Below, piece after piece: positions 1-7,409 of a stretch of 15,939 bases of DNA. Made by a program: the position numbers and the translations under genes. The notes beneath the pieces were generated by a model. The model had not been told where the DNA came from, ran no database searches, and worked only from the letters and a program-made list of their open reading frames with translations. The stretch is from Verrucomicrobiales bacterium (GTDB lineage: Bacteria; Verrucomicrobiota; Verrucomicrobiae; Limisphaerales; UBA9464): contig SXXZ01000111.1 of the NCBI GenBank assembly GCA_005789375.1, forward strand, positions 1 to 15,939, given 5' to 3'. Within the stretch, counting starts at the first letter, position 1, and each line of letters begins with the position of its first letter.

Positions 1-1599
1 GTCCCCACGTCCGAGGTGGACGCCGCTCGCCGCCATCTCCACGAGCGGGGATGGCTGGGATCCCTCGCCGCGGTTGTGGGGTTTGACGGGTCGGATCCCG
101 TCCCGGTAGCCGATCACCTGTTCAACCTCGTCGTGGGTTCCGCGCTTTCCGCATCCGAGGCCCACCGAATCGCCTGCCCAGCACCCTCCGGCGTGGTGGT
201 CCTGCAAGGGCAGATCCTGCCCGGCGAGGCCGTATCGGGCACCGGACGTTGGACTCACCAGTACGGGAATGCCGGCAACACCTGTGCCACTTCACAGTCA
301 CTCCGGGGATTTCCCCGCCTCCAATGGTTCGGAGGCCATGGCCCGGAGCGGATTCCCGACCGGCACACGCGCGGGCATGCTCCGTTGGTTTCCGGAGGCC
401 TGATCGTCACGATCGCCGAGAACGGACTCATCGGAACCGATGCCCGCAATGGAACGGTCCGTTGGCAGTTGGATCTTCCGGATTCGATGCGGTATGCGAT
501 GCCGTACGACGGCGGATACGTGGTGCTGGACGAGTCGGGATCGCGTGCCTGGGTCGCGGTAAACACAGAGCTTTGGGAGATCGAGGGCCGACGCGGTACG
601 GTCGCGCGTCGACGGCCTGCACCGGGCCGGATCCACGCCGACGATCACTGGGGTTGGGTGGCCCGGGACGGCGGTCGGATCTTCGGCAGCACGATGCGGC
701 CGACCGCTGCCCGCACCCGCAAGGAGTACGACCTCGTCGATCTGGATTACCGCTCGGGCCGACCTCTGGTCTGCTCACGCACGCTGTGCGCCCTCGAGGA
801 GGCCAGTGGCTCCGTCCTATGGGGAATGCCCACCGAAGGCGCCTGGGTGAATGCCACGCTGTGTGCCGCCGCGGGTCGCGTCTATGCGGTGGAGGCGCTT
901 GGCCCGAAGGCTCGCGCAGACCGCACGGGTCGGTTGACCTGTGCCGCAATTTTGGAGAACGCCGTTGTCGTCTGCATCGATGCGGCCTCGGGAAAGCGAG
1001 TCTGGGAGCGTCCGCTGAAATGGCCTGAGGCCGAAGACATACTGGGGCTTTCCGTAGCGGGCGACCGCCTAATCCTATCCTGCGCGCGAAGTGCCGGCCC
1101 GCAAGCTGCCTATCATCTGCGTTGCTGGGAAACGTCCGACGGCACCGAGCGTTGGAAGAGCTCCGGGCGCAATCCGGTCCACGACCTTTTCCATGGTCAG
1201 CAGGTCAAACGTCCGGTCGTGCTGGGAGAGCGGGTGTGCTTCGAGAGCGACCTGTTCGATCTCGCCACGGGAACCCGATGGATTCCGAAGGGCGCCCAAG
1301 GAGACTGGATCCTGAAGCGACCGGGCCACGCCTGTGGCGGGATGACCGGTTCGGATGACGGGCTGCTGTTTCGCGCGGACAACCCGACCTTCTTCCGCTT
1401 CGAGGATGGATCCTTCACCCGGCTGTCGCCCACGCGCCCAGGTTGCTGGCTGAACATCCTTCCGGCGGAAGGCGGCATCCTGATCCCGGAGGCCAGCGCC
1501 TCGTGCATTTGCGGATATCCCATCCAAGCCTCGCTCGGGTTCGGTTTCCGCAAGGATGCGGCCCCAATGCTGGCCGAAGTCGCGCCCCGTAGTCCGTGA
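1..1599 (+). CDS. PQQ-like beta-propeller protein with methyltransferase-like N-terminus (5' truncated)
   Basis: The reading frame is open from the first base, so the true start lies upstream; the GTG at 16 is not convincing as a start. The first ~50 visible residues read like the tail of a class I SAM methyltransferase, with an acidic/hydrophobic stretch 'VPVADHLFNLVV' that resembles the post-SAM-motif region. After a linker comes 'WTHQYGNAGNT' and then a propeller with repeated blade signatures of the form D-x-x-(N/T/S)-G-x-x-x-W: near residues 147-155 (DARNGTVRW), 266-274 (EEASGSVLW), 326-335 (DAASGKRVW) and 377-386 (TSDGTERW). The C-terminal end carries a cysteine-containing tail, 'GCWLNILPAEGG' then 'ASCICGYPIQ'. 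From memory, this order resembles large planctomycetal and verrucomicrobial proteins annotated as PQQ-binding-like propellers. The enzyme activity and substrate are unknown. It could alternatively be a propeller with only a vestigial Rossmann domain; the missing upstream part decides. Confidence 0.8.
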   Translation, partial: VPTSEVDAARRHLHERGWLGSLAAVVGFDGSDPVPVADHLFNLVVGSALSASEAHRIACPAPSGVVVLQGQILPGEAVSGTGRWTHQYGNAGNTCATSQSLRGFPRLQWFGGHGPERIPDRHTRGHAPLVSGGLIVTIAENGLIGTDARNGTVRWQLDLPDSMRYAMPYDGGYVVLDESGSRAWVAVNTELWEIEGRRGTVARRRPAPGRIHADDHWGWVARDGGRIFGSTMRPTAARTRKEYDLVDLDYRSGRPLVCSRTLCALEEASGSVLWGMPTEGAWVNATLCAAAGRVYAVEALGPKARADRTGRLTCAAILENAVVVCIDAASGKRVWERPLKWPEAEDILGLSVAGDRLILSCARSAGPQAAYHLRCWETSDGTERWKSSGRNPVHDLFHGQQVKRPVVLGERVCFESDLFDLATGTRWIPKGAQGDWILKRPGHACGGMTGSDDGLLFRADNPTFFRFEDGSFTRLSPTRPGCWLNILPAEGGILIPEASASCICGYPIQASLGFGFRKDAAPMLAEVAPRSP

Positions 1600-1885
1600 G
1601 CCCAGGGCGGTGCTAGTGCCGATGATCAGACGCTCGCCGGCTTCGTGTTGAAGTAGTTCGCACACGTCCCGCATGAAGGTGAACACTTGGAGGCACTTGG
1701 TGGAACAGAACTACGTCTTCGAAGTGCTGGATAGGGAGGATCACCGCGTCGACAAGGTCCTCGTGCTGACGACGAAGACCGCTAGCACAAATCCCAAGTC
1801 TGCCAATGCCGTTGATTCATCGGACGCATTGAACGTCCACCCACCCTCGGCTCGATGCCGAAACCCAAGACCGCGTCCCAACCTG
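1600..1885. other. Gene-free stretch, possibly decayed sequence
   Basis: No open frame here has a recognisable product. A plus-strand frame beginning at 1673 runs on to 2062, but it passes through repeat copy A and becomes a low-complexity Arg/Pro/Ser-rich translation, so I do not call it. The first part of that frame (about 1673-1810) looks more protein-like than the rest and could be a relic. I see no clear terminator for the upstream propeller gene. Confidence 0.4.
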
Positions 1886-1888
1886 GCC

Positions 1889-2031
1889 ACCCCAACGCAG
1901 CAGCGAGACCGGGCCGGAGCAAGCATTGGAAGCGAACACCAAAAAACTGCGCACAGCGCAATGGCAGAAACTTCAGATGTTCCCTGCGTGCGCAGGACCC
2001 ATCCCCAACAAAAAGTACGCAGGCGGAGCCC
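1889..2031. repeat. Palindromic intergenic repeat, copy A (diverged)
   Basis: This is a diverged member of the repeat family also seen at 7271-7408, 15491-15613 and 15633-15757. The left arm GCGAGACCGGGCC (1903-1915) matches the left arm of copies C and D with one change. It is followed by an 18-base tract, AGCAAGCATTGGAAGCGA (1918-1935), identical to 7305-7322 in copy B. A small apical hairpin (TGCG at 1948-1951 with CGCA at 1957-1960) sits where the others have their apex. The right side, GTTCCCTGCG (1979-1988) then TGCGCAGG, matches copy C closely. The end (2005-2030) resembles the linker between copies C and D. The element ends against the stop codon of the minus-strand gene at 2033. Confidence 0.7.
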
Positions 2032-2032
2032 C

Positions 2033-2389
2033 TCAGCGCCAACCCACTTCGCTAATGTCTAAGTGCCAGTCACTGCCGTCGCTCACACGAACCGCAGATC
2101 CCTCCTGCCGGTAGGTGATCTTTGAAAGATCCACCGACGCGGGAATCACGTTCACGATCACCTCGCCACTGACCACCGAAACCACCCGAGTCCGCTGTTC
2201 TGGCCGACGGATGAACTGATAAGTCGTCGTATCCACCGCATACACGTGACCCGTCATCCGCAGCACCCCTTCGCGGTAATCATTCACCACACCGACAAAG
2301 TGACGATGTGGCTCTTGATCGAAACGACGTCGGTGAATGACGTGAATCTTCTCACCCGGAGCAAGTATCGAATCGACCATTGGTGTCAT
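2033..2389 (-). CDS. Conserved-looking small protein of unknown function
   Basis: This encodes about 118 residues from the ATG at 2389; a second ATG at 2380 is equally possible. An in-frame extension to 2512 exists but looks less protein-like, and no Shine-Dalgarno sequence favours any start. The protein has no signal peptide or membrane segment. It is rich in beta-strand-like alternation: 'GEKIHVIHRR', 'RHFVGVV', 'GHVYAVD', then 'RRPEQRTRVVSV', 'VNVIPASVDL' and 'DGSDWHLDISE'. From memory this pattern (lead strand GxKIHVI, a central RPExRTR, INVIP-like strand, C-terminal LDI-E) resembles a short uncharacterised family found in Planctomycetota and Verrucomicrobiota. I cannot name a function. 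It is transcribed away from mutL, and its stop codon abuts repeat copy A. The coherent composition argues for a real gene rather than a chance frame. Confidence 0.65.
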   Translation of the reverse strand: MTPMVDSILAPGEKIHVIHRRRFDQEPHRHFVGVVNDYREGVLRMTGHVYAVDTTTYQFIRRPEQRTRVVSVVSGEVIVNVIPASVDLSKITYRQEGSAVRVSDGSDWHLDISEVGWR

Positions 2390-2742
2390 TCTTGTCGATG
2401 CCACCCAAGGTTGTCCAGTACCGGTGACAAACTGCTGCGATGACAGCAAAAAGCGAAGACTCACGAGCTCCGCCAGCATGTCACCGCCACTCAGCCAGCA
2501 CCCGCCAAGCACGGCCCGAATGGTTTGTGATCAGCCCGCCGAGAACCCAACTCAAAATCGCTCACCCCAACCCCTCACCCAGCCATTGGCACAACGCACT
2601 CATTAACCCAAGCAACAGAACCCCTCACAGCGGGTCAAGCCATCGAAACAAACTTCACCCAATAAAACTTCAGCCAGAGCATTGAAGACAGTAATCGCCA
2701 TTCTCCTCCTTTCTGGACTCCACGACTGAGCCCGAACGCCCC
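2390..2742. other. Divergent intergenic region upstream of mutL
   Basis: This 353-base gap separates the small minus-strand gene from mutL and should hold both promoters. I could not find a convincing -35/-10 pair on either strand, nor a Shine-Dalgarno sequence before mutL. The part from about 2540 to 2700 is rich in A and C on the plus strand and lacks an open frame with recognisable content. No repeat of the A-D family lies here. Confidence 0.4.
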
Positions 2743-4896
2743 ATGCTCACCCACGTGAATCGGATTCGGCGACTTCCCGAACATGTGGCGAACCAAATCG
2801 CCGCCGGCGCGGTGGTGGGACGTCCCGCCAGCGTGGTCAAGGAACTGGTCGAGAACTCATTGGATGCCGGCACCACCCGCATCATCGTCGAAATCGGAGC
2901 CGGCGGGCGCAGCCTCATCCGCGTCACCGACGACGGTCGGGGCATGAGCCGCGACGACGCCCTACTCTGCCTAGAACGCCACGCTACCTCCAAAATCACT
3001 CGCGCCGAAGACCTTGCCTCCATCGCCACCATGGGTTTCCGCGGCGAGGCCCTGCCCAGCATCGCCAGCGTGAGCCGGTTCGTCATCACCACCCGCGAGC
3101 GCGAAGACACCTCGGGCGAGGCCACCCAGGTCGTGGTCAACGGCGGCAAGATCGTCGAAGTGAAGGCCGCCGCATCACCTTCAGGAACCACCATCGAGGT
3201 TCGCCAGATTTTCTTCAACCTGCCCGCCCGCCGGAAATTTCTCCGCGCTGAGGAGACCGAACGCGCCCACATCCAACATTACCTCACTCTGGTGGCCTTG
3301 GCCTGGCCCCAGGTAGGCTTTAGTTTTATCACCGATGGGCGGCAAGCGTGGCAATTACCACCGGTGCCTTGGAGTTCTGATGCCGACCGTTTTGCCGCAC
3401 TCAAAGAACGGCTGCGCCAATTGCACGGTGCCGAAACCCCTTGGTTGCCACTCGATTTTTCGGCCGGTATCGAAGAAGCGCCTGATGCCGGACCCGAAGA
3501 AGCTTGGGTGCTGCGCGATTCGGGCAAACTCTCGCGGTTCCGTCTGTGGGGATTTATCGGAGCGCCCGGTGTCTCGCGCGGTTCACGCGACGAACAACAC
3601 CTCTTCGTCAATCAACGCCCCGTCGAGAATCGAGGACTCCATTTTGCCCTGGCTGAGGGCTATCACACAGCCTTGATGCGCGGGCGTTATCCCGTCTGTT
3701 GCCTGTTCCTGGAAATCGATCCGGCGGCCGTCGACGTGAACGTCCACCCGCAAAAACGCGAGGTGAAGTTCCGGGAAGAAGCCGCCGTGCGACGCCTCGT
3801 GGCCAAGGCCATCCGAGACACATTGCTGAAGTTTCACCAAGCACATCCCGAGGCCGAGAGGTTCACCCCCGATCTGCGACTCCCGATGCTAATCGGCGAG
3901 GCCACGAGGTACCCTTCGACTGCGCATTCCCCGACCACCACCCAGTCCACCCTGCTGCCGGGATTCTCTGGCACAGAGCTGGCGGAGCCGAACCCACCCG
4001 CTGTCTTCCCAGCTAAGAGGCCTGCCCTAGACCTCCCCACCACGGAGACCCATGCGGCTCCGGCCTCAGGGTTGCCCCAACCCGATTCCATCCCGGCGCA
4101 GCGATTCGCCGATCCCACGTTCACCCCACCGTCGGAGCCGGCCGCTCGCCCCCTCCCGGGCACCCCACCGACGGCGGTGACCGAGAGCCCAATAGTGCCC
4201 TCGGGTCCAAGCCACCTGATTTCTTCGGCTCACCCTGCCCACCCTACCCATCCCAACCTGCCTGCCGCCCCGCTCCCGTCGGGTACGGGTGCGTTGCCCG
4301 TCGCCCTGCTCCAGCGACCGCTGCGAATCATCGGTGTCGTGGGCCGTCTGTATGTGCTGCTCGAATCTGAGCGCGGGCTAGTACTGCTCGACCAGCACGC
4401 GGCCCACGAACGCATCCTCTTCGAGCAAATGCTTCAGCGGCTCGAGGCCGGTCATCAGGCGGCCTCCCAACGACTCCTCCTGCCGGAGACCGTGGAACTC
4501 TCGGTGCGCGATGCGGAATTTGTGCGCGGCAATCTCGAGACGCTGACCCGGATGGGCATAGGGCTGAGCGAGTTCGGTGACCGAACCTTCTTGCTCGATG
4601 CGCTCCCGCCCATGGTGAAGTCCAGCCACCCTAAGCGCTTCACCCTCGATCTCATCGACGCCCTCAAGGCCGCGGGCTCCGGTGTGAACTTAATGCGACT
4701 GGGCGAGGACGTGATCGCCAAGACCGTGTGCCGTCACGCGGTCAAAGCCAACGACCCGCTTTCGGGACGAGAACTCGATCAACTCCTCGTCGACCTCAAG
4801 AAGTGTTCCATGCCCTACACCTGCCCGCACGGTCGACCCACGATGATCGAGATGGGCTGGCGCGATTTGGAAAAGCGCTTCGGTCGCACGGGCTAG
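2743..4896 (+). CDS. mutL: DNA mismatch repair protein MutL (endonuclease type)
   Basis: MutL couples mismatch recognition by MutS to strand incision and excision. The 717-residue product starts with a GHKL ATPase domain (about residues 1-340). It has the 'KELVEN' motif with the ATP-hydrolysis Glu at 34 and the Mg-binding Asn at 38, 'DDGRGM' at 63-68 and 'GFRGEAL' at 98-104. A Pro/Ala-rich linker covers roughly 416-520. The C-terminal domain contains the DQHA(x)2E(x)4E metal-binding motif (Asp550, Glu556, Glu561), Cys663 in 'CRHAVKAND' and 'CPHGRP' at 694-699. It is therefore predicted to be a nicking endonuclease, as in bacteria without MutH. One oddity: the usual 'AAGEVVERP' reads 'AAGAVVGRP' (Ala23 and Gly26 in place of Glu). 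The ATG at 2743 gives the expected N-terminus. No mutS lies in the window. Confidence 0.97.
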   Translation: MLTHVNRIRRLPEHVANQIAAGAVVGRPASVVKELVENSLDAGTTRIIVEIGAGGRSLIRVTDDGRGMSRDDALLCLERHATSKITRAEDLASIATMGFRGEALPSIASVSRFVITTREREDTSGEATQVVVNGGKIVEVKAAASPSGTTIEVRQIFFNLPARRKFLRAEETERAHIQHYLTLVALAWPQVGFSFITDGRQAWQLPPVPWSSDADRFAALKERLRQLHGAETPWLPLDFSAGIEEAPDAGPEEAWVLRDSGKLSRFRLWGFIGAPGVSRGSRDEQHLFVNQRPVENRGLHFALAEGYHTALMRGRYPVCCLFLEIDPAAVDVNVHPQKREVKFREEAAVRRLVAKAIRDTLLKFHQAHPEAERFTPDLRLPMLIGEATRYPSTAHSPTTTQSTLLPGFSGTELAEPNPPAVFPAKRPALDLPTTETHAAPASGLPQPDSIPAQRFADPTFTPPSEPAARPLPGTPPTAVTESPIVPSGPSHLISSAHPAHPTHPNLPAAPLPSGTGALPVALLQRPLRIIGVVGRLYVLLESERGLVLLDQHAAHERILFEQMLQRLEAGHQAASQRLLLPETVELSVRDAEFVRGNLETLTRMGIGLSEFGDRTFLLDALPPMVKSSHPKRFTLDLIDALKAAGSGVNLMRLGEDVIAKTVCRHAVKANDPLSGRELDQLLVDLKKCSMPYTCPHGRPTMIEMGWRDLEKRFGRTG

Positions 4897-5112
4897 AAAA
4901 CCCTCAACCCCACCCTGCGCCTTCCGCCCCGCGAATCCTGGCCAGCGGGACGCAGCTCGGTGCCCCAACAAAGCAACCCATACCCGCCCAGAGAATGCGC
5001 ACACCAGACCGAGAGGCTCGGTACCGCTAGCGGGGCACTCCAAACGGACTCCTTCCAGAAACAGACCCATCCCAATTCCATGCCTCCGCAGGGAGATCCG
5101 TGGTGTGTCTGT

Positions 5113-5128
5113 CGGCTTGGCGAAGCCG
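5113..5128 (+). other. Short hairpin in leader of PQQ-like gene
   Basis: CGGCTTGGCGAAGCCG forms a six-base-pair stem with a GGCG loop, ending 25 bases before the ATG at 5154. It could influence translation or mark a transcript 5' region, but in GC-rich DNA such a stem can arise by chance. The rest of the gap 4897-5153 shows no recognisable feature apart from another six-base-pair hairpin, ACCGAGAGGCTCGGT. Confidence 0.25.
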
Positions 5129-5153
5129 GCCGTGTCGTGAATACTCCCACACC

Positions 5154-6434
5154 ATGAACTCCCTGCGCGTCGCTCTCGCCCGCCTCGTATTCCTGGGGGC
5201 TACCACTGCCGGAACCCTGTGCGCGGCCCAATGGCCCTCCTGGCGCGGACCCAACCAAGACAACACCACGCCCGAGACCCAATTTCCGGAGCACTGGAGC
5301 AAGACCGAGCACATGCGGTGGCGCTCTGAACTACCGGAGGCCGGAAACTCGTCGCCCATTGTCTGGGGCGACACAGTGTTCATTACCCAGGCCCTGCAAG
5401 ACGGCAAGCAGCGGACGCTCATGGCCTTCGACCGGAAGACCGGCAAACTCCGATGGCAACACGGCGTCCCCTACGAAGAAAACGACCCTCGCCACAAGAC
5501 CAACCCGCACTGCGCCGCCTCGCCGGTCACCGACGGACAGCGAATCGTGGCCAGCTTCGGATCGGCCGGAATCGTGGCCTACGACTTCGCGGGCAAGACC
5601 CTCTGGAAGGCCGACCTCGGCAAGCAGCGCCACGAATGGGGACAAGGCTCCTCACCGGTGTTTCACGGAGACCGAGTGATCGTCTACCACGGGCCCGGCG
5701 AATTTTCCGCATTGTATGCCTTGGACAAGAAAACGGGGAAAGAGCAGTGGAAGGTCGCCCTCAAAGAACAGCATCCCGCAGAGCGTTTCGATGGATTTGC
5801 CGGAAAGAACGACGGGGCCTTGGGCACCTTCAGCACCCCGCTGGTGATCCGGGCCAAGGGACGCGACGAACTTATCCTGCCCGTCGCCAACAAGATTCGC
5901 GCCTTCGCTCCGGCCGACGGCCACGAACTCTGGGCCACCGACGGCATTAATCCGCTGGTTTATAGTTCTACCACCTTCGGCGAGGGCACACTCCTGACCA
6001 TGGGCGGATTCTTCGGTGGCATGGTGGCCATTGCACCCGGCGGCGAGGGAGACCGCACCAGCCAGCGGATCTTCCACGAACAGCGCATGAAGAAGCACAC
6101 CATCGGATCGCCCATTATTCATGAGGGTCACGCCTATGTGAGTGTCACCGACGGATTCTTCCAGTGCTACCGAATGTCCGACGGTAAGATGGTTTTCGAG
6201 GAGCGTCTCCCGGCCTCCGGGGGAGCCAACGCTACTTGGGCCACGGGCGTCCGTGTCGGTAACCGGATTTACCTCGTCAATCAATCGGGCGACACCTTGG
6301 TCTTGAGGGCCGCGCCGAAGTTCGAAGTCATCGCCTCCAACCCACTCGGCGAACTTTCCAACTCCACTCCCGCCTTCTCGGGCGGCGAGATCTTCGTCCG
6401 CACACACAACGCCCTCTACTGCATCGCGCAGTGA
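5154..6434 (+). CDS. Exported PQQ-like beta-propeller (BamB-like) protein
   Basis: The 426-residue product begins at the ATG at 5154. Its N-terminus (MNSLRVALARLVFLG...) has a short basic start and a hydrophobic core that ends near 'CAAQWPSWRG', a typical signal peptide followed by the 'WPSWRGP' opening common in planctomycetal and verrucomicrobial propeller proteins. Blade motifs of the A-x-D-x-x-T-G-K-x-x-W type are plain at about residues 91-101 (AFDRKTGKLRW) and 188-199 (ALDKKTGKEQW), with weaker copies later (AFAPADGHELW). The fold is that of PQQ-dependent dehydrogenases and BamB, but the catalytic residues and heme of true quinoproteins are not evident, so it is more likely a scaffold or binding protein in the periplasm. 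An in-frame upstream start at 5100 would add residues ahead of the signal peptide and is rejected. The gene lies 257 bases after mutL. Confidence 0.88.
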   Translation: MNSLRVALARLVFLGATTAGTLCAAQWPSWRGPNQDNTTPETQFPEHWSKTEHMRWRSELPEAGNSSPIVWGDTVFITQALQDGKQRTLMAFDRKTGKLRWQHGVPYEENDPRHKTNPHCAASPVTDGQRIVASFGSAGIVAYDFAGKTLWKADLGKQRHEWGQGSSPVFHGDRVIVYHGPGEFSALYALDKKTGKEQWKVALKEQHPAERFDGFAGKNDGALGTFSTPLVIRAKGRDELILPVANKIRAFAPADGHELWATDGINPLVYSSTTFGEGTLLTMGGFFGGMVAIAPGGEGDRTSQRIFHEQRMKKHTIGSPIIHEGHAYVSVTDGFFQCYRMSDGKMVFEERLPASGGANATWATGVRVGNRIYLVNQSGDTLVLRAAPKFEVIASNPLGELSNSTPAFSGGEIFVRTHNALYCIAQ

Positions 6435-6447
6435 TGGCCAGGATTCG

Positions 6448-6479
6448 GGGAGCCTGAGGCCGAACCCTCGGGGACTCCC
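6448..6479 (+). terminator. Possible intrinsic terminator after propeller gene
   Basis: GGGAGCCTGAGG (6448-6459) pairs with CCTCGGGGACTCCC (6466-6479), giving a stem of about 12 base pairs with one G-U pair and a two-base bulge, closed by a six-base loop. It begins 13 bases after the stop codon. The following sequence (TGAGACCCTGTTT) has only a weak T run, so termination may be inefficient or Rho-assisted. Confidence 0.45.
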
Positions 6480-6536
6480 TGAGACCCTGTTTACCACTTG
6501 CACCGAGACCGGTGTCCCGGGCGCAATCTCCGCGCA

Positions 6537-7181
6537 ATGCGACCTTACGCGGCGGTGATATTCGACATGGACGGCGTGATCGTGGACAGCGAACCGCTGC
6601 ACGAAAAAGCCTTCCAGGTGGTCTTCGAGGAAATGGGCTACGGACAAACCCACGGCTTCCACTTCCCTGATTATTACGGCCGTTCCGACAAGGCGCTGTG
6701 GCTGGACTTCATCGCCCGACACTCACCGCCCCAACCCTTCGACGAGCTGATGGCCTGGAAACAGGGTCGCTTCATGACCTTGCTGGAAGCCGCCCAACCC
6801 ATCTTCTCGCCGATCCCGGCCCTGGTGTCTGACCTCGCTCGACAAACCCGAGTGGCCTTGGCCTCGGGATCCAACCACGAGGTGATCGCCGCCGTACTGG
6901 CGATGCGAGGGCTGCGGCCCCATTTCGAAAAGGTGGTCAGCGCCCAAGATGTCGCCAAAGGCAAACCGGCGCCCGACATCTTCCTGCACACTGCGAGCTT
7001 GCTCGGAGTGCCCCCGGCCGACTGCGTCGTCATCGAAGACTCCGCCGCCGGAGTCGCCGCCGCCCGTGCGGCCGGCATGCGCGTCATCGGTATCACCAAC
7101 ACCCTGCCGGCCGAGAAGCTGCAAGACGCCACCGCCGTGGTCAGCGACTACGACGCCCTCCGCCGACTGCTCCTTTCCTGA
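6537..7181 (+). CDS. HAD superfamily hydrolase, beta-phosphoglucomutase-like
   Basis: This encodes a 214-residue cytosolic phosphatase or phosphoglucomutase of HAD subfamily IA. All four catalytic motifs are present. Motif I is 'FDMDGVIVDSEP' with the nucleophile Asp10 and acid/base Asp12. Motif II has Ser110 in 'ALASGSN'. Motif III has Lys143 in 'KGKPAPD'. Motif IV has 'IEDSAAG' with Glu167 and Asp168 for Mg binding. A helical cap domain lies between motifs I and II (about residues 17-90). The substrate cannot be assigned: the family includes beta-phosphoglucomutase, phosphoglycolate phosphatase and sugar-phosphate phosphatases. The ATG at 6537 puts motif I at the usual distance from the start; the upstream in-frame ATG at 6498 adds an unlikely Arg/Cys-rich lead. 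It may be co-transcribed with the propeller gene, although a hairpin lies between them. Confidence 0.92.
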   Translation: MRPYAAVIFDMDGVIVDSEPLHEKAFQVVFEEMGYGQTHGFHFPDYYGRSDKALWLDFIARHSPPQPFDELMAWKQGRFMTLLEAAQPIFSPIPALVSDLARQTRVALASGSNHEVIAAVLAMRGLRPHFEKVVSAQDVAKGKPAPDIFLHTASLLGVPPADCVVIEDSAAGVAAARAAGMRVIGITNTLPAEKLQDATAVVSDYDALRRLLLS

Positions 7182-7210
7182 ATTCCCGGGGGGAGTTTCA
7201 ACACCGGCCT

Positions 7211-7231
7211 GGGAGCATCCGACCTGCTCCC
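7211..7231. terminator. Symmetric hairpin between convergent genes
   Basis: GGGAGCA (7211-7217) and TGCTCCC (7225-7231) form a perfect seven-base-pair stem with a seven-base loop, 30 bases after the HAD stop codon. No T run follows on either strand, so a role as terminator is only suggested by position between convergent genes. Confidence 0.3.
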
Positions 7232-7270
7232 GAGAAACGGATCCCGAGAGTTCCGCTTCCGCCGATCGGG

Positions 7271-7408
7271 GCCAAAAAACCGCAGCGTAGCGGGGTCAGG
7301 CCGAAGCAAGCATTGGAAGCGATCACCCTCACCCCCTCGCGCATCGCGCGAAAGCTCATCCTTCCCAGAGCTTACCTGCGAGCGGAGCGCCTGATCCCGC
7401 GGAGCCCA
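7271..7408. repeat. Palindromic intergenic repeat, copy B
   Basis: The outer arms GCGGGGTCAGGC (7290-7301) and GCCTGATCCCGC (7389-7400) are inverted repeats with one G-U type mismatch. At the centre TCGCGCATCGCGCGA (7337-7351) forms a six-base-pair stem with a three-base loop, within a core (CCCCCTCGCGC...GCGCGAAAGC) almost the same as copy C. The 18-base tract at 7305-7322 is identical to one in copy A. Upstream, 7272-7290 resembles the linker sequence between copies C and D. The right end runs into the stop codon of the DUF1552 gene (7410). It occupies most of the gap between two convergent genes. Confidence 0.78.
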
Positions 7409-7409
7409 A

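Noticed and set aside
1075..1686. Minus-strand open frame overlapping the end of the first gene
   Set aside because: It is antisense to the propeller tail, which carries recognisable motifs up to its stop codon.
1673..2062. Plus-strand frame as a gene
   Set aside because: It runs through repeat copy A and the end of the opposite small gene; the translation turns into Arg/Pro/Ser-rich sequence without domain features.
5652..6722. Long minus-strand open frame opposite the propeller gene
   Set aside because: It is antisense to the clearly coding PQQ-like gene and the start of the HAD gene, has no recognisable domain, and is expected in GC-rich DNA.
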